From: Diphasiastrum complanatum
Lineage: Eukaryota > Streptophyta > Lycopodiopsida > Lycopodiales > Lycopodiaceae
NCBI GenBank assembly: GCA_029204225.1
Contig: CM055097.1
Location: 30,951,599-31,015,598 of the forward strand
Length of the DNA: 64,000 bases
Reading direction: 5' to 3'
Below the pieces are notes generated by a model, which saw only the letters and a program-made list of their open reading frames with translations, searched no databases and was not told where the DNA came from. A program made the translations under genes and the position numbers. Below, in pieces: positions 60,801-64,000 of this stretch. How positions within the stretch are numbered: the stretch's first letter is position 1; every line of letters starts with the position of its first letter.

Positions 60801-62282
60801 CTTGTGCAGTTGATGTACCGAAATGAGTTTTTCCACCATTTCTACGCTTTTATGCTCTTCTGAGATGTCTATTTTATCAAAAGTACCTTTGGTAATGGAC
60901 TCGAAGCTAACATAGAGAGGATATAATCTTGTATCAAACCTACAAAATATTCATTCATTTCAATCTAGAAGCTTCCGCAAAAATTTTCCTCCAAAACATC
61001 TTTCTTCATGCTTGGATGACATCCCAAAAGTTCAGCCAAATGATGCATGTGGCACCCCGTTCGTATTACTAGTCAATGTCTCCTACAATTCCTCTTCCAG
61101 TCTTTATAAATCGATGTCCAATATCACCCAGCATCATTCTAGCCAAAAAGTGAAAGACTTATTTAAAGATGTCAACTCATATCAAATAAGGGTCTTCTTG
61201 TGTTCATTTAAATCATCTAATATCCTTAATGCTATACGGTTGTATAGCATTAAGGATATCAAAGGTTCTCGTGACAACAGCATGGGGTAAGCGAATTTGA
61301 GATTAAGGCTGACTTGATTTAATCTTTAATTCATTCGCATCCGATGAAGTGGCAGAAGATGTCTCATTCTTCTGTCACTGTGAGTAGTCAGATGCTCTTT
61401 GGTAAGATCCTGATCAAAGGGAATCAAACTCGTCTAATTAAAAACCTAAAAGTACTCAACAAGAAATTCCAAAAAGGGAAGCGAACAGACTGAGGCTCCT
61501 CCCCCAACCAGCACAAAAGCATAGTCTAGCATAGAGGAACTCAATGTAGCATACAGTAAGAGTTAGGATATTACAGCTTAAAACTTCCTCATCCTCATTT
61601 CCCAGATAGGAAAACAATGAGAAGGTACAACCTGAAATGACCAAAATCAGAAAAAACAAATTACAGAAATCTAGTTGATTACACCTCGATTTGCTATAAT
61701 TAATGCTTGAAACAATCATTTGCATTACTGCAAAACATCAGGACTATGTTCCTCAACATTAATACAAGATAAACATTCACAAAATACAAGGACTGAAGGA
61801 AGATTGACAAGAAATGACTTCAGTAGCATGCTTGGAGTTGGAAGCACTCAACCAAGAAACAAACAAGCCTAATCTTTGAATCTTAAAAAAGAAGTTTCAA
61901 CTCAAATTTGTAAAAGAGTCTGTTTGAATAACGATTTAAAAACCATGGCATGTCAGCCTGCCTTTGAAGCAAGAACCTAATTACATTATATCTCTCCTCC
62001 AAAGTAACCATTAGAAAGCACCTATCCATAGTCACGCAAATAATAAAATATTATTGGCAGACCAGATGTCAGAATTACTACAGACAATGAGTAAAATCTT
62101 TGTCATAAAGGAAAGCAGGATAACAACCTGTGCCTGAAGAAGAGTATCAAGCACGTAGGCAAGATAAACACTGATCGCTGCACGTTCTGGTAGCTTAAAA
62201 CCTTTGGAGTCCGAACGTATAATGCGATTATACTTGTCAAGTACGCACACAACAAATGGTCCAAATTCAGGGCTATTCAAAC
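33757..62282 (-). CDS. URB1: URB1/NPA1 homologue, nucleolar pre-60S ribosome-assembly protein (5' end beyond window)
   Basis: Nine minus-strand exons form one continuous frame of about 1,835 residues with GT-AG introns: 62,128-62,282; 52,313-55,939; 48,129-48,362; 43,370-43,573; 42,178-42,381; 38,384-38,545; 37,575-37,934; 34,038-34,479; 33,757-33,878. The product matches the C-terminal two thirds of plant URB1. Hallmarks are GLDYLWGEAAF near the end of the large exon, then LYDPAFILPF, TEPWQRIPN, AVFSAEASYIL, VPLFQKLFGS and the terminal CPQEAN..WRW. In yeast, Npa1/Urb1 is part of the Npa1-Npa2-Dbp6-Nop8-Rsa3 complex on the earliest pre-60S particles in the nucleolus. The family is an alpha-helical repeat scaffold. 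The conserved Npa1 N-terminal domain should be encoded upstream of this window. No break was seen in any exon, so the gene looks functional. I am sure of the family and fairly sure of the boundaries. Confidence 0.9.
34038..34479 (-). CDS. URB1: URB1 exon
   Basis: 442 nt, starts in phase 0 and leaves one base. The acceptor is TTTGCTTTTGCAG|GAG and the donor AAAG|GTTAGA. It encodes VFCFVLWWATMVIM and LLRWTSRALLVGRLV, the family's C-terminal helices. Confidence 0.9.
36450..36545. repeat. GGAACG-family repeat, copy d
   Basis: Consists of GCGTTCCGGAACGACCC, TTCCGGCATCGTTCCGAA and GGGTCGTTCC around a near-palindromic centre, then a T-run. The internal inverted repeat CGACCCTTTTTCC ... GGAAAAAGGGTCG is imperfect. 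Confidence 0.65.
37280..37325. repeat. GGAACG-family repeat, copy e (short)
   Basis: A short piece with GCGTTCTGGAAC and CATTCCGGTGCAAT, placed in the family by motif only. Confidence 0.4.
37575..37934 (-). CDS. URB1: URB1 exon
   Basis: 360 nt, 120 codons, phase 0. The acceptor is CCAATTGGCAG|GTC and the donor CAG|GTTGGG. It encodes a helical region ending WTLLQTSPPSV, which aligns with the plant family's STPP motif. Confidence 0.88.
38384..38545 (-). CDS. URB1: URB1 exon
   Basis: 162 nt, 54 codons, phase 0. The acceptor is TTTTTATTTTAG|GTA and the donor CAA|GTATCT. It encodes VVKRAAKVPSYALYLVDTAG and LLSWLASV, matching the conserved region. Confidence 0.9.
39290..40620 (-). mobile_element. 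Ty1/copia fossil: gag to integrase start
   Basis: On the minus strand, gag pieces lie at 40,350-40,535 and 40,077-40,307 (with zinc knuckle CFYCQKPGHWARDC), followed by protease, pre-integrase and early integrase similarity down to about 39,290. It lies in the same orientation as URB1, inside an intron. It is broken in many places and no LTR was identified. Confidence 0.8.
41908..41959. repeat. Perfect 26-bp tandem duplication
   Basis: Two identical head-to-tail 26-bp units (41,908-41,933 and 41,934-41,959), suggesting a recent slip or duplication within the intron. Confidence 0.9.
42178..42381 (-). CDS. URB1: URB1 exon
   Basis: 204 nt, 68 codons, phase 0. The donor is CAG|GTGCAT. The acceptor was chosen as TTCATGAAG|AAT because it keeps phase 0 and gives LENVPLFQKLFGSGSMHFRS, in register with plant URB1. 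The more upstream AATGCAG would break the frame. Confidence 0.85.
43370..43573 (-). CDS. URB1: URB1 exon
   Basis: 204 nt, 68 codons, phase 0. The acceptor is TTCTGTTCTGCAG|GAA and the donor GAG|GTGAAT. It encodes ITEPWQRIPNIFAVFSAEAS, a highly conserved URB1 block. Confidence 0.92.
44690..45590. repeat. Degenerate tandem duplication, unit ~480-500 bp
   Basis: The segment at 44,690-45,060 (GGTGC/TGCCAA-rich, then GATGCACTTGTTGTGAGGGG, then GTCTCAGCTCCCC) recurs in the same order at about 45,165-45,590. The copies are clearly diverged. Confidence 0.7.
45990..46752 (+). mobile_element. LINE (non-LTR retrotransposon) fragment
   Basis: The plus-strand frame at 46,277-46,753 encodes a linker with PWYDTECRSLH, the hallmark found between LINE endonuclease and reverse transcriptase. 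It then has a GAFWREFIPR block and IKKMKSHKARDIEDLESELL, matching the RT entry region that usually reads K-x-x-KA-x-G-x-D. The preceding frame (from about 45,990) continues the linker in another register, indicating at least one frameshift near 46,260-46,280. The copy ends at 46,752, before the catalytic RT motifs, so it is a dead internal fragment. It lies antisense to URB1. The clade is not determined. Confidence 0.75.
46753..47258. repeat. Tandem duplication, unit ~250 bp
   Basis: A segment running from a CTTCGCC/CTTTGCC..CCACC block through CTTAACTATCACCAATGAA-like sequence to GAAGATG is repeated head to tail, with clear divergence. The first unit directly follows the LINE fragment. Confidence 0.7.
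48129..48362 (-). CDS. URB1: URB1 exon, start of C-terminal domain
   Basis: 234 nt, 78 codons, phase 0 at both ends. The acceptor is TTTTCTTCAG|GGG and the donor AAG|GTGATA. It encodes LYDPAFILPFSLYGL and FINWGLLAIAFASTSS, matching the conserved URB1 region with YDP.FIL and a GLL..A motif. Confidence 0.9.
48560..48640. repeat. GGAACG-family repeat, copy f
   Basis: Consists of CCCGTTCCGGAACAGAACGC, GTTCCGTTTTGGAACGTAGG and an A-run. A related GGTTCCGACCCAGCTTTGAG segment recurs at about 48,900. Confidence 0.7.
49125..49205 (-). repeat. GGAACG-family repeat, copy g
   Basis: Read on minus, it starts TTAGAAGCCCGTTCCGAGC and passes ATGGGTCGGAACG and CCGTTCCGGAACGTACTGG to CTTGGAACG. It aligns with copy b at 31,835-31,945 in the opposite orientation. 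The SINE begins a few bases to its right. Confidence 0.75.
49212..49310 (+). mobile_element. tRNA-derived SINE, copy 2
   Basis: A-box-like TGGCTCAGTTGG (49,230-49,241) and B-box-like GGTTCAAGCC (49,274-49,283), again 44 bases apart, followed by GGAAACCAAGAAGCACA as in copy 1. It lies antisense to URB1 in an intron. The 3' end and target duplication are not resolved. Confidence 0.8.
51851..51980. repeat. 65-bp tandem duplication, near-perfect
   Basis: Two 65-bp units (51,851-51,915 and 51,916-51,980) differ at a single base. They are flanked by a longer, more diverged repeat: a GGCCATATxATAAGxATCGG to AGTAGGTCCTCAATTT segment at about 51,728-51,806 and again at 51,982-52,060. Confidence 0.9.
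52313..55939 (-). CDS. URB1: URB1 large exon
   Basis: 3,627 nt, 1,209 codons without a stop, phase 0 at both ends. The acceptor is CATATGTGCAG|GCT and the donor GTG|GTGAGT (consensus). A second GT at CACAAG|GTGAAT would leave phase 2 and not fit the next exon. The protein is Leu/Ser-rich with many predicted helix-like stretches and ends with the conserved SGLDYLWGEAAFKRRNAR block and a DPRKCGLTVLHFP block. Confidence 0.92.
56905..57000. repeat. GA-rich minisatellite
   Basis: Four to five degenerate repeats of a GTGTGAGAGAGAGGGAGTRR-type unit. Confidence 0.8.
57650..58880 (+). mobile_element. hAT-superfamily DNA transposon transposase fragment (DUF659 type)
   Basis: Plus-strand pieces in order are: a BED-like zinc-finger region (WRCLYYNGLFTGSLTRIRAH, about 57,745-57,805), a conserved FFYECNIPFAIAD stretch (about 58,368-58,406), and the start of the DUF659 domain with GCTILSDGWTD (about 58,655-58,690), EEIG-like DEIGAEHVVQVVTDNAK and then loss of similarity. 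The open frames are in different registers (57,725-58,096, then about 58,363, then 58,638, then a further one from about 58,760), so there are stops and frameshifts. The C-terminal hAT dimerisation domain and terminal inverted repeats are missing. Similarity stops at about 58,880, where copia gag sequence on the other strand begins. It is a dead element, antisense to URB1. Confidence 0.8.
58881..59288 (-). mobile_element. Copia 5' internal end: primer-binding site and gag start
   Basis: On the minus strand, a TGGTATCAGAGC primer-binding site (59,277-59,288, complementary to initiator methionine tRNA as usual in copia) directly follows the LTR. The gag start (59,134 downward, with DKLDGSNYHFWKFKMKVVLM, LWEIV and AQSSKEAW) is typical. 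The fossil ends where it meets the hAT fragment. Confidence 0.85.
59289..60477 (-). repeat. Copia 5' LTR, with an internal captured fragment
   Basis: On minus, it starts TGTTGTATTTCTATCC at 60,477 and ends CCCAACA at 59,289, 1,189 bp. It matches the + LTR from 26,256, apart from a 242-bp extra segment at 60,114-60,355. It shares the GTTCGGCCATC minisatellite (about 59,990-60,080). Confidence 0.85.
60114..60355 (+). pseudogene. Captured coding fragment inside the copia LTR (DUF7869-like)
   Basis: The segment is absent from the related LTR at 26,256, and LTR similarity resumes on both sides. On + it is open throughout (part of a longer frame at 60,045-60,371) and encodes PHFVRVPKILNEADFIQVHL, VLFNYPNVRNDPNLTITIV and LEILYLQLDNADCQ. 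That pattern (P.N....F..HL.G..V, NDPNLTI, LY.QLDN) matches a conserved domain found in many plant and animal repeat-associated proteins, which I believe is named DUF7869; the name is from memory. The usual REN continuation is missing. No promoter or start of its own is evident, so it is best seen as a transduplicated exon-sized fragment. Confidence 0.6.
60490..60900 (-). mobile_element. Ty3/gypsy integrase fossil
   Basis: On minus, the translation includes a GLLHLSEIPSKK-like stretch, MDFVVGLPKSGKGHDAIWVV and DRLTKMAQLF (60,508-60,744), then DIVSDRNSKFTDQFWQAVFE (about 60,520-60,590). This is the core of a chromovirus-like gypsy integrase. It ends where the copia LTR begins, so the copia appears to have inserted into it. 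Only a fragment remains, with a few breaks. Confidence 0.85.
61220..61259. repeat. Perfect 18-bp inverted repeat with 4-base loop
   Basis: Arms at 61,220-61,237 and 61,242-61,259 are exact reverse complements (ATATCCTTAATGCTATAC and its complement) around GGTT. The hairpin could form in DNA or in the URB1 intron RNA. Function unknown. Confidence 0.95.
61300..62127. other. Unassigned intronic sequence
   Basis: AT-rich intron between the gypsy fragment or palindrome and the most 5' supported URB1 exon. Nothing else was recognised. Confidence 0.5.
62128..62282 (-). CDS. URB1: URB1 exon (most 5' exon supported here)
   Basis: 155 nt. The acceptor is TTTATTTTCAG|GT and the donor CAG|GTTGTT. It enters in phase 1 and leaves in phase 0. 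It encodes NSPEFGPFVVCVLDKYNR through to VLDTLLQAQ, which runs on smoothly into the next exon (ANPKTLAVVIC). Assignment rests on frame, splice sites and the join rather than on a strong motif. Confidence 0.7.
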
Positions 62283-62710
62283 CTGAAAATAAATTTACAA
62301 ACATTCAGAACATAGTGTCACACATTAGTTCACAATGCACATTAGTTCAGCCTAGAGAAATGTATTTATAAGTTTCTAGAAAACAGTTCAAATAGTATAC
62401 CTAACTAGTTTGCGGCCAACACCTTACAAAATGTTTTGTTAAAAAATCTATCAAATACGTTAAACATGCAATGCTACCATACCATAACTCGTAACTCTCT
62501 CTAGCAGATTAGTGAAAAACGACAATTATCCGTTAGCTACTTAGTATGTCATGTATATCATATGCATAATGCATATACTGTAACACTGTATAGACCAAAT
62601 TGACCAAGAAATAAAGGCTATCCAGTCTTCCATTCTTTTTGTATGAAACATATTTTGAATATTAGAGCTTATTACTCTAACTGATGAATTATGAGTGCAG
62701 GTATCATTAC

Positions 62711-62742
62711 CTGAAGACAAGAAATGCAACTGTAGAGCAATG
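62711..62742 (-). CDS. Possible URB1 microexon (32 nt)
   Basis: Read on minus, 32 bases between an AG (62,743-62,744) and a GT donor (CAG|GTAATG) would end in phase 1, which is what exon 62,128-62,282 needs. They would give IALQLHFLSS joined to GLNSPEFGPF. A 19-base version starting after CTACAG is the alternative. The acceptor context is weak, so this is tentative. Confidence 0.35.
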
Positions 62743-62849
62743 CTAACAGTTTAATATGCAGGTTCTAGAAATAGAATCTAATGATGAACCATTTGATGGT
62801 ATGGCTTTTAACCTTTTCTTAAGGGTATGTGCAGGTACTAAGAAGAGTA

Positions 62850-64000
62850 CTTGAAGAAAGAATCCAAAGAAGCTTCTTAAAGCTTAAAGACGGTACCTGA
62901 AGAAGGCTCAATCGAGTCTATAAAGAAGGCTCACTCGAGTCTATAAAGACTGGGAGACATCTCTATGGTGGGCAGCTATGAAATCTAATCACGAAGCTGC
63001 TTCCACTTGGCATAGCTTTAAAAAGCAAATTAAAGACCACTTTAAGAATATAAGAAAGATACTTTAGTTGCATGGGACATCTTTAGGCAAAAACAAGATG
63101 AGAAGGTAGTTGAGTATGTAAAAAGATTTTGGGAGTTGCTTTTGAAAGTTCAGACTTTACATTCCATTTCCAAGAAAGAACAGAAAAGAAAGTTCTATTC
63201 GGGTTTGCATAGAAGTATACAATATGGCTTAGATCTAGTACAAGCTGATACTTTGGAACAAGTCATATATTATGCTACCAGAATTCAACTACAGGATAAT
63301 CATCGAAATGGAAGCGGAAACAAAAGGAAGGAACATCCCACCACTCAAACTCCAAAAGAGAAGACTCAACGCCTTTCCAAAGAACAAGTGTAGGCCTATC
63401 ACAAGGAAGGAAGATGCTTCAAGTGTGGGGAAAAGGGACACCTTTTCTTCAAATGTCCACTCAAAGATACCAAAGCTTCAAGTGCAGACAAAGGGAAGCA
63501 GGTTGCCGTACAAAGCATTGAAGACACTCAAAACCACGATCTCCTCAAGACATGGGGACAAGTCCATAACAAACTCTGTTTAATTCTCTTTGATGCAGGC
63601 TCCTCTCATAATTTCATCTCTTTTAAGCTTGCACAAGAGATAGGAGTTGGTTCTTTCTCTGAATCTATGCTTAAGGCTAAAGGTGCTTTTGTTGATGGTG
63701 ATGCAAACATTTACCCTGTAATTGGAAAACTTAAGCTTCAAATCTCCGATTACTATGAACCTATAGAATTCATGGTAGGTCTTTTACAGGGAGTAGATGT
63801 GATCTTAGGCATGCCTTGGCACAAAATGCACAACCCTCTGGTGGACTATAATAAGCATTTGATTTCATGGAAGCACAAGGGTAAAGATGTTAGTGTGCAT
63901 GCAGGACAGAGTGGCAAAACAATCCCTTTGGTAAGCCATATTCAGGTATCAAACGTACTAAAGAAAGCAGTATTTTCTTATTTGTTGTTTGTTCAAAGTA
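62850..64000 (+). mobile_element. Ty3/gypsy fossil: gag, zinc knuckle and protease (continues past window)
   Basis: The plus-strand gag lies at about 62,960-63,390 (STWHSFKKQIKDHFKN, VEYVKRFWELLLKVQTL, FYSGLHRSIQ). A zinc knuckle CFKCGEKGHLFFKC sits near 63,416-63,460, and then a protease-like region with LFDAGSSHNFISFKLAQEIG near 63,586-63,645 and VDVILGMPWH near 63,796. It is antisense to URB1 and presumably lies in an upstream intron of that gene. It has few breaks for a fossil and may be fairly young. Its pol and LTRs are not in the window. Confidence 0.85.

Larger units (their letters stand above)
55940..62127 (-). other. URB1 intron, 6.2 kb, filled with transposon remains
   Basis: From left to right it holds a GA-rich minisatellite (56,905-57,000), a hAT transposase fragment (+), a copia 5' end (-) with a captured coding fragment in its LTR, a gypsy integrase fragment (-), and a perfect palindrome at 61,220-61,259. 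Confidence 0.75.

Noticed and set aside
61220-61259. A microRNA precursor
   Set aside because: The arms are too short (18 bp) and perfectly paired, with no extended stem outside them. Reported only as a palindrome.

Overview
The window looks like nuclear DNA from a land plant with a large, repeat-rich genome. The evidence is a CLE signalling peptide, a ribosome-biogenesis gene of plant type with long GT-AG introns, and abundant plant Ty1/copia and Ty3/gypsy remains, a hAT transposon, a LINE and a tRNA-derived SINE. The sequence alone does not fix the species. Intron lengths of 0.16-6.2 kb and one or two genes in 64 kb would suit many seed plants or other vascular plants. There are no bacterial features, no CRISPR array, and no rRNA or tRNA gene that I can support.

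Layout: (1) Bases 1-429 hold the 3' part of a CLE (CLV3/ESR-related) peptide precursor gene on +, with a poly(A) signal at 517-522. (2) Bases 430-3,770 are intergenic, with a tandem pair of 184-186 bp units at 2,061-2,430. (3) Bases 3,770-27,100 are a graveyard of nested or abutting LTR-retrotransposon remains on both strands. Its best-preserved structure is a minus-strand gypsy element (12,696-18,483) with paired LTRs of about 0.87-0.89 kb, each carrying a long (GA)n tract. (4) Bases 27,100-33,756 are intergenic sequence downstream of the next gene, with one SINE and three copies of a GGAACG-rich repeat. (5) From 33,757 to at least 62,282 on the minus strand lies the 3' two thirds of a URB1/NPA1 homologue (large-subunit ribosome assembly). 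Nine exons can be drawn with canonical splice sites and one continuous frame of about 1,835 residues; the 5' exons are beyond the window. Its introns hold a copia fragment, a LINE fragment, a second SINE, GGAACG repeats, a hAT transposase fragment, a copia 5' LTR with a captured gene fragment, and gypsy remains. (6) Bases 62,850-64,000 carry the gag-protease part of another gypsy element on +, running off the window.

The two host genes are functionally unrelated: one encodes a secreted peptide signal, the other a nucleolar ribosome-assembly scaffold. The rest of the sequence is largely the by-product of repeated transposon insertion. The observations most worth a second look are the CLE peptide, the URB1 gene model, a small dispersed GGAACG palindromic repeat family, a two-copy SINE, and an LTR that has picked up an open coding fragment of an unrelated conserved domain.
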